This document shows positions 1-7,212 of a stretch of 38,395 bases of DNA, in pieces (the stretch's first letter is position 1; every line of letters starts with the position of its first letter). Both the position numbers and the translations under genes were made by a program. Where the stretch lies: assembly GCA_017965495.1 (NCBI GenBank), contig JAGCPW010000068.1:1-38395 (forward strand), written 5' to 3'. This stretch comes from Eubacterium sp. (GTDB lineage: Bacteria; Bacillota; Clostridia; Lachnospirales; Lachnospiraceae). The notes beneath the pieces are model-generated. The model worked only from the letters and a program-made list of their open reading frames with translations. It searched no databases and had not been told where the DNA came from.

Positions 1-956
1 AACCACTGAGTAGATGATGTAATGGCTGGATTGATGTTAACTGTCATTACATAATTTGCCAAAGATGCGATACGCTCTGAACGCATAGGGTTTCTCTTAT
101 ACGCCATGGCCGAAGAACCAATCTGACTCTTCTCAAATGGCTCCTCAATCTCCTTCAAATGCTGAAGAAGTCTAATGTCGTTTGAGAACTTGTGTGCACT
201 TGCAGCAATACCTGAAAGTACGTTAAGCACTCTTGTATCAATCTTTCTAGAATAAGTCTGACCTGAAACTGGAATGCACTCTTTAAAGCCCATCTTCTCA
301 GCAATCTTTTTATCTAGCTCTTTAACCTTTTCATGATCCCCTTCGAAGAGTTCAAGGAAACTAGCCTGAGTACCTGTTGTACCCTTTGAACCAAGAAGAA
401 CCATCTGATCAATCATATAATCTAGATCATCCAAGTCTAGCTTAAGTTCCATAAGCCAAAGTGATGCTCTCTTACCTACTGTCGTAGGCTGAGCTGGCTG
501 GAAGTGTGTAAACCCTAGAGTTGGAAGGTCTTTGTAGCGGTCAGCAAACTTTGCTAACTCATTCATTACGTTTAAGAGTTTCTTTCTAACAAGTTTAAGA
601 CCCTCTGTCATAATGATTATATCTGTGTTATCACCCACGTAACATGAAGTTGCACCAAGGTGAATAATACCCTTTGCATTTGGACACTGCTGACCGTACG
701 CATAAACATGACTCATAACATCATGGCGCACTTCCTTCTCACGCTTCTTTGCCACGTCATAGTTAATGTCATCAGCATTAGCCTTTAGCTCATCAACTTG
801 CTCCTGTGTGACATTAAGTCCAAGTTCCATCTCAGACTCCGCCAAAGCAATCCAAAGCTTTCTCCATGTTTTAAACTTTTTATCTGGCGAGAAAATATAC
901 TGCATTTCTTTGCTGGCATATCTCTCTCCTAGTGGTGTTGTGTATTTATCGTTCAT
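1..956 (-). CDS. purB: Adenylosuccinate lyase, 5' part (gene runs off the left edge)
   Basis: About 318 N-terminal codons are present and the C-terminus lies outside the window. The protein begins [19 protein letters not shown] and contains the fumarase/aspartase-superfamily signature [17 protein letters not shown] near the truncated end. The region around [11 protein letters not shown] and [14 protein letters not shown] also fits PurB. The enzyme removes fumarate from SAICAR and from adenylosuccinate in cytosolic purine synthesis. The ATG follows a GAGAGGG ribosome binding site. A promoter of its own lies just upstream, so purB need not depend on the AbiE cassette that precedes it on the same strand. 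The family assignment is secure. Confidence 0.95.
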   Translation of the reverse strand, partial: MNDKYTTPLGERYASKEMQYIFSPDKKFKTWRKLWIALAESEMELGLNVTQEQVDELKANADDINYDVAKKREKEVRHDVMSHVYAYGQQCPNAKGIIHLGATSCYVGDNTDIIIMTEGLKLVRKKLLNVMNELAKFADRYKDLPTLGFTHFQPAQPTTVGKRASLWLMELKLDLDDLDYMIDQMVLLGSKGTTGTQASFLELFEGDHEKVKELDKKIAEKMGFKECIPVSGQTYSRKIDTRVLNVLSGIAASAHKFSNDIRLLQHLKEIEEPFEKSQIGSSAMAYKRNPMRSERIASLANYVMTVNINPAITSSTQW

Positions 957-994
957 AATTTTCCCTCTCATTTTTATTATTACTCAACGGATTA

Positions 995-1023
995 ATTATA
1001 TAATGAGTAGTGGGTAAAATCAA
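995..1023 (-). promoter_or_regulatory. Candidate purB promoter
   Basis: On the minus strand TTGATT (1023-1018) is followed after exactly 17 bases by a perfect TATAAT (1000-995). This places transcription start about 30 bases before the purB ATG. The -35 box lies directly against the stop codon of the preceding gene. No terminator hairpin is seen between the two genes, so some read-through from the AbiE operon is possible. Confidence 0.55.
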
Positions 1024-1024
1024 A

Positions 1025-1534
1025 TCATTGCTTTTCCTTCTGATATTCTTCTCTTACCTTTTTCATTATCTTTACACCCTTATTAATAATTTCATGTTTT
1101 CTTTTTCTTTCATCCATAATCTCATCTAACTTATCGCAGAATCCAGTAATATCAATTTCATGATATGGAAAATAAAGATTTTTTATTTCTTCTATGCTAA
1201 CAAGATCTGTAATATCCTTAAATTTAATCCCTGTTAACCATTGATAATAAGCTATTGCCCATCCAGTCCAATACTCCGGACTTCTATAGGTAACAGGTTC
1301 CCTTTGAATCTTCCAATACTCTTTTCCTAATACATCATATGCCATCTCAATTCCAGATTTTCCTGCAACAATCCTAGAACTTCCAATTTCAAAGCCTCTA
1401 CATACATCAGAGTCAATAAATCTTTCCCAATAATCACTGAGATCCATTTCTACATCATATACAACAAAGTCCAACATGAGACCTAGAGAGTTTCTCGCTT
1501 GATTCAAATATATTTTATCATAAGCATATGACAT
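1025..1534 (-). CDS. Unknown protein, third gene of the AbiE operon; resembles the N-terminal domain of a Clostridia HTH-regulator family but lacks the HTH
   Basis: This 169-residue protein begins MSYAYDKIYLNQARNSLG and contains SPEYWTGWAIAYYQW and an YHEIDITGF segment. From memory these resemble a common Clostridia family in which the same N-terminal domain is followed by a C-terminal Xre-type helix-turn-helix. Those genes often lie near DUF3990/DUF3791 genes. Here the HTH is missing and the protein ends in a basic tail, KKVREEYQKEKQ. The start follows an AAGGAGG ribosome binding site. The gene lies 32 bases after abiEii with no terminator between, so it is probably the third gene of the operon. 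No function is established. The family resemblance is a recollection, not a search result. Confidence 0.75.
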   Translation of the reverse strand: MSYAYDKIYLNQARNSLGLMLDFVVYDVEMDLSDYWERFIDSDVCRGFEIGSSRIVAGKSGIEMAYDVLGKEYWKIQREPVTYRSPEYWTGWAIAYYQWLTGIKFKDITDLVSIEEIKNLYFPYHEIDITGFCDKLDEIMDERKRKHEIINKGVKIMKKVREEYQKEKQ

Positions 1535-1566
1535 TTTATTTCCTCCTTAAACATACAATTTAATTC

Positions 1567-2397
1567 TTATAGTAATAAATCATCTAAAATTCCTTCAATT
1601 ATATTGATTATATCTTCAAACACTATATCTTTTGCATAAAACATATCACCACTATATTTATTCCATCTTTGATTCATCACATCACTATTTTTAATATCTC
1701 GGAGAATATTTTTGTAGTTACTAATTATTCCTCTACTACCTCTATGAGTAGATGTGTTTAGCAATGCCTTTAGTAGTTCATTGGAATCATATGATTCAAA
1801 AGACAACTTATATAGATCATAATAATCTCTAGGTCTAGTATTTTCTGTACTTCGCGATAAAACTGTTTCAATCTTTTCTGCAAGAATAGTTTCTATAGGA
1901 TATGACCAAAGTTCACAAGATTGTTTTTTATCTATTAAGTCTACAAAACTGTGTTCAATCGCAGCCGGGGTTATAACATCCCCTGTTGAAATATCAATTG
2001 TCATCGGGGCATTTATCTTTCCATAATTTGCTTTAAAGGCTAATCTATACCCTCCATATTCATCATCTTCTCTAATTGGTGTAATATACTCAAATACAAA
2101 TTGTATGCCATCCCCTAACTGAATATTACATATTTTATTGAAAACATTTATTAATTCTATTTCATTCAAAGGAATGTTTCTAATTGTAGTATCTAAATCC
2201 ATTGTGGTTCTTTGATCTATTCCAATAATAGATGATATTAATACTCCACCCTTAATAACAAACATATCTTTATATTTAGATTGTGCTAATCTAAACAAAA
2301 ACCGGTTAGTTAAGTGTACTTGCAAAACTGCCTGAGCGGATATGTTCTTTTCTTTTGCTATATTTTTTATCTTTGCTTTCATACTCATGTCATTCAT
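1567..2397 (-). CDS. abiEii: AbiEii/AbiGii-family nucleotidyltransferase toxin
   Basis: The 276-residue protein has the motifs of the AbiEii (DUF1814) nucleotidyltransferase fold. A GG pair (residues 50-51) leads to the metal-binding D67-L-D69. A further acidic residue is D135 in DISTGD. K175 in ILAEKIETVLSR is followed by RDYYDLY (190-196). In type IV toxin-antitoxin systems AbiEii-type toxins stop growth in phage-infected cells; related enzymes modify tRNA with NTPs. It starts directly after the abiEi stop codon, so the two are translationally coupled. An alternative start is Met4. The sequence is visibly more A/T-rich than the flanking housekeeping genes, which fits horizontal acquisition. 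The tRNA-modifying activity of this member is inference. Confidence 0.88.
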   Translation of the reverse strand: MNDMSMKAKIKNIAKEKNISAQAVLQVHLTNRFLFRLAQSKYKDMFVIKGGVLISSIIGIDQRTTMDLDTTIRNIPLNEIELINVFNKICNIQLGDGIQFVFEYITPIREDDEYGGYRLAFKANYGKINAPMTIDISTGDVITPAAIEHSFVDLIDKKQSCELWSYPIETILAEKIETVLSRSTENTRPRDYYDLYKLSFESYDSNELLKALLNTSTHRGSRGIISNYKNILRDIKNSDVMNQRWNKYSGDMFYAKDIVFEDIINIIEGILDDLLL

Positions 2398-2988
2398 TTA
2401 TAACAGCACCTCTAAATATTTTCTTATCTTAGGTTCTACTCTTAATTTTTTTGCGTATGTTAACAATCTATTTATATCTTTATTCTTGTATCCACTATAT
2501 GCTTTCATAGAGGACTGCACAGTTTCAATGTCCAGATTACTTCCTCTCATCACATCGCATAATGTTCTCTCTAAATCATATACTTTCACTTTATTACCAA
2601 AAGGCGTTTTAAGAGTTATTATTCCTTCCTCGTAGTTGGTTTCTTTAACACGTGTAACAATAACATTTTCTTTTTTTAATGATGGTGAATTATACCCCGC
2701 CGGGAACGTCATATGAAACGAAAGAGGAACTCTGTCTGAAAATCCATGCAAATACAAAGCAGTAGAGTGAGAGAAAATACCTCTATTATATTTTTGTTGC
2801 AATAAAAAATATTCATCCTCCCATTCATCGGCCAATAAATATATCCCTCTAGAAGTCATTTTAATCTTTCCTTCCGCAACTAATTCTTGCAACGCGCTTC
2901 TGTGTATTCCCATTTCTGTAATAATTTTTGAAGTAATTACTCCATTTTTTGCGCTATTTAAAATCTTTTTTTCAATAATCTTATTCAT
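2398..2988 (-). CDS. abiEi: AbiEi-family antitoxin and autorepressor
   Basis: From the start used here the product has 196 residues. Residues 1-55 look like a winged helix (GVITSKIITEMGIHRSALQE, then RGIYLLAD). The rest has the AbiEi features FSHSTALYLHGFSDR and YDLERTLCDVMR. A longer ORF begins 11 codons upstream, but an ideal AAAGGAGG site lies 7 bases before MNKIIEKK. The upstream ATG also sits inside the operator repeat at the likely transcription start. In known AbiE systems AbiEi binds inverted repeats in its own promoter and neutralises the toxin. The operator upstream fits this. The gene is first in a three-gene operon. Confidence 0.87.
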   Translation of the reverse strand: MNKIIEKKILNSAKNGVITSKIITEMGIHRSALQELVAEGKIKMTSRGIYLLADEWEDEYFLLQQKYNRGIFSHSTALYLHGFSDRVPLSFHMTFPAGYNSPSLKKENVIVTRVKETNYEEGIITLKTPFGNKVKVYDLERTLCDVMRGSNLDIETVQSSMKAYSGYKNKDINRLLTYAKKLRVEPKIRKYLEVLL

Positions 2989-3008
2989 AATTTGACCTCC
3001 TTTCATCC

Positions 3009-3053
3009 GACAACCACACATTCTTTTATATCAAAACAGTGTGTGGTTGTCAA
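3009..3053 (-). promoter_or_regulatory. abiE promoter with perfect 12-bp inverted-repeat operator
   Basis: On the minus strand TTGACA (3053-3048) is separated by exactly 17 bases from TATAAA (3030-3025). The arms GACAACCACACA (3009-3020) and TGTGTGGTTGTC (3040-3051) are perfectly complementary with a 19-base spacer. One arm overlaps the -35 box and the other covers the likely transcription start. Two bound repressors would therefore block RNA polymerase. By analogy with studied AbiE operons, AbiEi is the probable ligand. Confidence 0.8.
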
Positions 3054-3070
3054 GCATCTCATTTCCCTAT

Positions 3071-3100
3071 AAAAAACACGACTCTTTCGAGTCGTGTTTT
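3071..3100 (-). terminator. Terminator of the gatCAB operon
   Basis: A perfect 12-bp stem closes on a four-base loop that reads GAAA in the transcript, with a run of six U on its 3' side. It begins 14 bases after the gatB stop codon and insulates gatCAB from the abiE promoter just downstream. Confidence 0.9.
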
Positions 3101-3114
3101 CGCATCTTTTATCT

Positions 3115-4545
3115 TTATAATAATTCTTTTATTAATTTATTTACTAATCCAGGATTTGCTTTACCCTGTGTGGCTTTCATTGTCTGTCCAACCAATGCGC
3201 CAATGGCTTTTTCTTTACCATTTCGTACATCGTCTGCTGCTTGTGGATTTTCTTCAATCACCTTCTTGATGATTTCTTTTAATCCTTCTTCGTCGTTATC
3301 CTGCTTCATGTTGTGTTCTTCCACATAAGTTTCAGGATCCACATCATCCTTGAACATTGCCTCAAAGACTTCCTTTGCAGCACCGCGGTTTATTGTACTG
3401 TCCTCTATCATCTTGATAAGTTTTGATAGATTTTCGGCACTTACGCTTACTTGATCTGGGTCAACTGATTCTTCTTTGCAAAGTCTCATAGTCTCACCCA
3501 TAATCCAGTTACTTACTTCCTTAGGTTTGTTGCCAAGTGCTACTGTCTCTTCGAACAAGTCCGCCAAAGGCTTGTACAAAGTAATAATATCTGCATCATA
3601 CTCTGGCAAATCAAACTCTGAAATATATCTAGCCATCTTTTCATCTCTGAACTCTGGCTCTTTGCTCTTTACTTCCTCCATCCACTCATCGCTGATAACG
3701 ATTGGAGTTAAGTCTGGGTCTGGGAAGTATCTGTAATCCTGTGCATCCTCTTTTGAACGCATTGGATATGAATATTCTTTCGTATCATCCCATCTTCTAG
3801 TTTCTTGAAGAACTTCTTCGCCTGATTCTAACAAATCAATCTGGCGATTTCTCTCATTCTCAATTGCTCTAGCGATTGACTTAAATGAGTTAAGGTTCTT
3901 CATCTCAGTACGAGTACCAAATTCTTCGGCACCCACTTCGCGCACTGACAAGTTAACATCAGCTCTCATAGAACCCTCATTTAATTTGCAATCAGAAGCA
4001 CCAAGATACTGAATAATAAGTCTCAACTTCTCAAGATATGCAATAACCTCTTCAGCACTTCTCATATCTGGCTCAGATACAATCTCAATTAGCGGCACAC
4101 CTGAACGGTTTAAGTCAACTAAAGATGCATCGTTGAAATCATCATGAATCAACTTTCCAGCATCTTCTTCCATATGAATCTCGTGAATGCGAACCTGTTT
4201 CTCAGTGCCGTCTTCAGTCTTTATCTCCACATAACCATTTCTACAGATTGGCTCATAAAGCTGAGAAATCTGATAGTTCTGTGGATTGTCTGGATAGAAA
4301 TAATTCTTTCTATCGAATTTACAATTCTGTGTGATGTCACAGTTAGTAGCCATACCCACTGCCATAGCATATTCAACCACCTGCTTATTCAAAACCGGTA
4401 GTGATCCTGGCATTCCTGTGCAAACTGGACATGTATGTGTATTTGGTGCTCCGCCAAACTCTGTAGAGCACGCACAGAAAATCTTGGTCTTGGTAGCAAG
4501 TTCCACATGAACTTCCAAACCGATGACTGTCTCGTAATTCTTCAT
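3115..4545 (-). CDS. gatB: Aspartyl/glutamyl-tRNA(Asn/Gln) amidotransferase subunit B
   Basis: The 476-residue product starts MKNYETVIGLEVHVEL, the standard GatB opening. It contains FDRKNYFYPDNPQNYQISQL, the DLNRSGVPLIEIVSEPD segment, and a C-terminal GatB/YqeY helical domain ending NPGLVNKLIKELL. GatB binds misacylated Glu-tRNA(Gln) or Asp-tRNA(Asn), phosphorylates the side chain and amidates it with ammonia from GatA. The AGGAGG ribosome binding site overlaps the gatA stop codon, so translation is coupled. It is the last gene of the gatC-gatA-gatB operon. Length and motifs are normal. Confidence 0.97.
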   Translation of the reverse strand: MKNYETVIGLEVHVELATKTKIFCACSTEFGGAPNTHTCPVCTGMPGSLPVLNKQVVEYAMAVGMATNCDITQNCKFDRKNYFYPDNPQNYQISQLYEPICRNGYVEIKTEDGTEKQVRIHEIHMEEDAGKLIHDDFNDASLVDLNRSGVPLIEIVSEPDMRSAEEVIAYLEKLRLIIQYLGASDCKLNEGSMRADVNLSVREVGAEEFGTRTEMKNLNSFKSIARAIENERNRQIDLLESGEEVLQETRRWDDTKEYSYPMRSKEDAQDYRYFPDPDLTPIVISDEWMEEVKSKEPEFRDEKMARYISEFDLPEYDADIITLYKPLADLFEETVALGNKPKEVSNWIMGETMRLCKEESVDPDQVSVSAENLSKLIKMIEDSTINRGAAKEVFEAMFKDDVDPETYVEEHNMKQDNDEEGLKEIIKKVIEENPQAADDVRNGKEKAIGALVGQTMKATQGKANPGLVNKLIKELL

Positions 4546-4554
4546 GCGAACCTC

Positions 4555-5994
4555 CTAACTTCTCGACTGCTCGTAAGTGTAAGCAGCCCTAATAACATTA
4601 TCTTCTCTAAAGCAGTCGCCAATAATCTGCAAGCCAATTGGGAGACCCTTTGAGTCCTCTCCACATGGAACAGAAATTCCTGGCAAACCTGCAATGTTTA
4701 CTGAAACTGTATAAATATCACCTAAGTACATCTTAAGTGGGTCACTCAAACTCTCGCCTATCTTTGGCGCGGTAGTTGGACTAACTGGTCCAATAATTAC
4801 ATCGTACTTAGCAAAAGCATCGTCAAACGCCTTCTTAATCAAAGCCTTAACTCTCAAGGCCTTTAAATAGTACGCGTCAAAGTAACCAGAACTTAGCACG
4901 AATGAACCAAGCATAATTCTACGCTTAACTTCCTCGCCAAAGCCCTCGCTACGAGTTTTCTTATACATATTGTGAAGGTCACGATAATCTTCAGTTCTGT
5001 AACCATATTTGACTCCGTCAAATCTTGAAAGGTTTGAACTAGCCTCGGCATCCGCAATGATATGGTAAGTAGCAACTGCATAGTTTACCAAGTCAAAATC
5101 AAACTCTTCTACTTCTGCGCCCTTTTCCTTTAGCACATCAATCGCTTTAAGAACTGACTCCTTAACTTCAGGATTGATTCCTTCGCCAAAGTAATCCTTT
5201 GGTACACCAATCTTCATACCCTTCACATCATCCACAAGTGAACTTGTGAAATCATAACTATCTCTCTTAATAGATGTAGAATCTAACTTGTCATAACTTG
5301 AAATAACCTCAAGCGATGTGGCTACATCTGTCACATCTTTTCCAATAGGTCCAATCTGATCAAGTGATGAAGCATACGCAATAAGTCCATAACGTGAAAC
5401 TGTTCCGTATGTAGGCTTCATTCCAACCACGCCACAGAATGACGCTGGCTGTCTGATAGATCCACCTGTATCTGAACCAAGTGAATAGAAACATTCATCC
5501 GCAGCCACTGCCGCACAAGAACCACCTGATGAACCACCAGGCACATGCTCTGTATTCACTGGGTTTTTAGTAATTCCAAAATAAGAAGTCTCTGTAGTAC
5601 TTCCCATCGCAAACTGGTCCATATTGGCACTACCCACAATCACTGCTCCAGCAGCCTTTAAGTTTTCTACTGCTGTAGATGTAAATGTTGGATAAAAGTT
5701 TCCTAAAATCTTTGTACTACAAGCTGTTAGGTGTCCTTCGTTACACATGTTATCTTTAATGGCAACAGGCACACCTGCAAGAGGACCTGTAAGCTCCCCT
5801 GCATCTATTTTGGCTTGGACTTCTTTAGCGCTCTCTAGCACTTCGTCCTTGTCGTAAACAGTGACATAGCTATTGATATCGTCTTCTACCTTAGCAATCT
5901 GGTCAAAGACAGCTTCCACAGCATCTACCACTTTTACTTCGCCTGATTTAATTTTCTTTCCTAGCTCAACCGCTGTTAATTCTAATAAACTCAT
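4555..5994 (-). CDS. gatA: Aspartyl/glutamyl-tRNA(Asn/Gln) amidotransferase subunit A
   Basis: The 479-residue protein is an amidase-signature enzyme with the Ser-cisSer-Lys triad. The lysine lies in GVPVAIKDNM, and the serines in the glycine/serine-rich VPGGSSGGSCAAVAADE and GSDTGGSIRQPASFCG. It hydrolyses glutamine (or asparagine) and channels ammonia to GatB. Length is typical. An AGGAAG ribosome binding site precedes the ATG, and gatC ends nine bases upstream. Confidence 0.97.
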   Translation of the reverse strand: MSLLELTAVELGKKIKSGEVKVVDAVEAVFDQIAKVEDDINSYVTVYDKDEVLESAKEVQAKIDAGELTGPLAGVPVAIKDNMCNEGHLTACSTKILGNFYPTFTSTAVENLKAAGAVIVGSANMDQFAMGSTTETSYFGITKNPVNTEHVPGGSSGGSCAAVAADECFYSLGSDTGGSIRQPASFCGVVGMKPTYGTVSRYGLIAYASSLDQIGPIGKDVTDVATSLEVISSYDKLDSTSIKRDSYDFTSSLVDDVKGMKIGVPKDYFGEGINPEVKESVLKAIDVLKEKGAEVEEFDFDLVNYAVATYHIIADAEASSNLSRFDGVKYGYRTEDYRDLHNMYKKTRSEGFGEEVKRRIMLGSFVLSSGYFDAYYLKALRVKALIKKAFDDAFAKYDVIIGPVSPTTAPKIGESLSDPLKMYLGDIYTVSVNIAGLPGISVPCGEDSKGLPIGLQIIGDCFREDNVIRAAYTYEQSRS

Positions 5995-6003
5995 TTTATC
6001 TTC

Positions 6004-6297
6004 CTATTCAAAAGTCTTTGGTACAATGTACGCTTCTTCATTTCTGTCTGGCGCGTTTTTAAGCATATTTTCTCTGTCATCTCCATTAGTCACTTCGTCT
6101 TCTCTAAACACGTTGTTTACTGGGAAAACATGACTCATAGGCTCCACACCAGAAGTGTCAAGCTCGTTCAATTTATCGATATAATCTAGGATTTCTCCCA
6201 TGTCTTTTTTGGCTTTTTCTTTCTCTTCATCGCTGAGTTCAAGCTTCGCCAAAATGCCGACATAATCAATTGTTTCGTCTGTAATTTTGTTAGCCAT
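6004..6297 (-). CDS. gatC: Aspartyl/glutamyl-tRNA(Asn/Gln) amidotransferase subunit C
   Basis: The 97-residue product has the GatC pattern. An N-terminal helix ([18 protein letters not shown]) is followed by a hydrophilic middle ([15 protein letters not shown]) and the segment [21 protein letters not shown] that wraps between GatA and GatB. It stabilises the GatAB complex. It is first in the operon, and the ATG follows AGGAGGTC. Confidence 0.95.
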   Translation of the reverse strand: MANKITDETIDYVGILAKLELSDEEKEKAKKDMGEILDYIDKLNELDTSGVEPMSHVFPVNNVFREDEVTNGDDRENMLKNAPDRNEEAYIVPKTFE

Positions 6298-6300
6298 AAA

Positions 6301-6348
6301 GACCTCCTAACCACTCATTTGTGGCTTATTTTGTGGTTAAATCCACAA
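6301..6348 (-). promoter_or_regulatory. gatC leader with mutually exclusive hairpins next to the ribosome binding site
   Basis: In the transcript four short segments can pair in alternative ways: TTGTGG, AACCACAA, CCAC and GTGGTT. The second can pair with the first (6 bp, loop ATTT plus flanking A) or with the last (AACCAC/GTGGTT, 6 bp). The last segment directly precedes the AGGAGGTC site of gatC. A switch between them could affect translation, but the stems are short and this is inference. Confidence 0.35.
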
Positions 6349-6353
6349 CTAAT

Positions 6354-6382
6354 AGTTTAAAGAATCTAGCATAAAAAGTCAA
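6354..6382 (-). promoter_or_regulatory. gatCAB promoter
   Basis: On the minus strand TTGACT (6382-6377) and TAAACT (6359-6354) are separated by exactly 17 bases. The resulting leader would be about 50 bases. The region also carries a plus-strand TATAAT (6390-6395) for the divergent gene, whose -35 is poor. Confidence 0.65.
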
Positions 6383-6434
6383 ACTATTGTATAATCGATT
6401 TATAAAGTAGAACGGATAAAATAAGGAGAAGAAT

Positions 6435-7082
6435 ATGTTAGAAGAGAGAGTTATAAAGTATTATTCTAAGAAGGATCCAAATATTGCTTTGAAGGTGATT
6501 CCTGGTCACTTTTCGACCAAACATACTCACCTAAATTGCTACTTGGATGTTACCACAATGAAGACTCGTGCCAACGAGGCTGAGCGCATCGCCATCGCAA
6601 TGAAAGATTATTACAATGTGATGGGACGTCCTATTGATACCATTGTATGCTTGGACGGATGCGAAGTGATTGGTGCATTTTTAGCTAGCGAGTTAAGTCG
6701 CGCTGGTATTTTATCAATGAATGCGCACAAAACTATTTATGTGGTTACACCTGAGCACGATATTTATGGAGATATGATTTTTAGAGATAATATGAAGCTT
6801 ACTATCAAAGGTAAAAACGTTCTTCTACTTATGGCTTCATGTTCTACAGGTAAAACCATTAAAGCTAGTCTAGAATGTATTAAATATTATGGCGGTACTG
6901 TTCAAGGTATCTCAACAATATTTAGCGCACTCGATTCTGTAGAAGGATATAGAATTGATGCAATCTTTAGAGAAGATGACATTCCAGACTACGAGCTTTA
7001 TGATAACCATAGTTGCCCACTATGTGCAGCTGGCGAGCCTATTGAGGCTTTGGTTAATGGTTATGGGTATAGTAAGTTGTAA
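6435..7082 (+). CDS. Orotate phosphoribosyltransferase-like PRTase with atypical PRPP loop
   Basis: The 215-residue protein looks like a type I phosphoribosyltransferase. The central region has IDTIVCLDGCEVIGAFLASE. A PRPP-loop-like segment VLLLMASCSTGKTIKAS spans residues 129-145. In catalytic PRTases the loop reads roughly hhhhDDhhhTG; here the two acidic residues are replaced by Met-Ala. Near the C-terminus NHSCPLCAAGEPIEAL (192-207) has a CPxC pair. Related genes are often annotated as orotate phosphoribosyltransferase, but the loop change makes that activity uncertain. AAGGAG precedes the ATG. It is divergent from gatCAB and transcribed alone up to a strong terminator. Confidence 0.72.
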   Translation: MLEERVIKYYSKKDPNIALKVIPGHFSTKHTHLNCYLDVTTMKTRANEAERIAIAMKDYYNVMGRPIDTIVCLDGCEVIGAFLASELSRAGILSMNAHKTIYVVTPEHDIYGDMIFRDNMKLTIKGKNVLLLMASCSTGKTIKASLECIKYYGGTVQGISTIFSALDSVEGYRIDAIFREDDIPDYELYDNHSCPLCAAGEPIEALVNGYGYSKL

Positions 7083-7212
7083 AACAACGAGTAGATTACC
7101 CAAAATGAAAAGGATAGACAAAGATTTATATTTGTCTATCCTTTTTATTTTGAGTATTGGACGACTGTCCACACGAAAGAGACCGAAGGTCTCTGAGTAT
7201 ACTCGTTGTTTT
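7081..7212. repeat. 132-bp nested inverted-repeat element between convergent genes
   Basis: A perfect 13-bp pair, AAAACAACGAGTA (7081-7093) and TACTCGTTGTTTT (7200-7212), brackets three internal hairpins. They are a 15-bp terminator stem, GGAC/GTCC (7159-7170) and AGAGACC/GGTCTCT (7178-7194). The outer arms overlap the stop codons of both flanking genes. A T-rich run follows on the plus side. It could be an elaborate shared terminator, a structured RNA or a small mobile-element remnant. No target-site duplication was seen. Confidence 0.6.
7108..7151 (+). terminator. Bidirectional intrinsic terminator
   Basis: A perfect 15-bp stem (7108-7122 with 7131-7145) has an 8-base loop and is followed by TTTTTATTTT. 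It ends the PRTase-like gene. A T-rich tract on the other side allows it to end the convergent NYN-domain gene as well. Confidence 0.9.

Noticed and set aside
981..1009. TACTCA/TGAGTA inverted repeat before purB
   Set aside because: Only 6 bp with a 17-base loop, without a T-run; not convincing as terminator or operator.
2989..3021. Upstream ATG for abiEi (11 extra residues)
   Set aside because: It lies in the operator at the predicted transcription start; the later ATG has an ideal ribosome binding site.
1025..3053. Prophage or insertion sequence carrying the AbiE cassette
   Set aside because: No transposase, integrase or terminal repeats are visible around it.
3069..3100. Plus-strand terminator or promoter element for abiE
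   Set aside because: The U-run and position fit the minus-strand end of gatB; the abiE promoter lies downstream of it.
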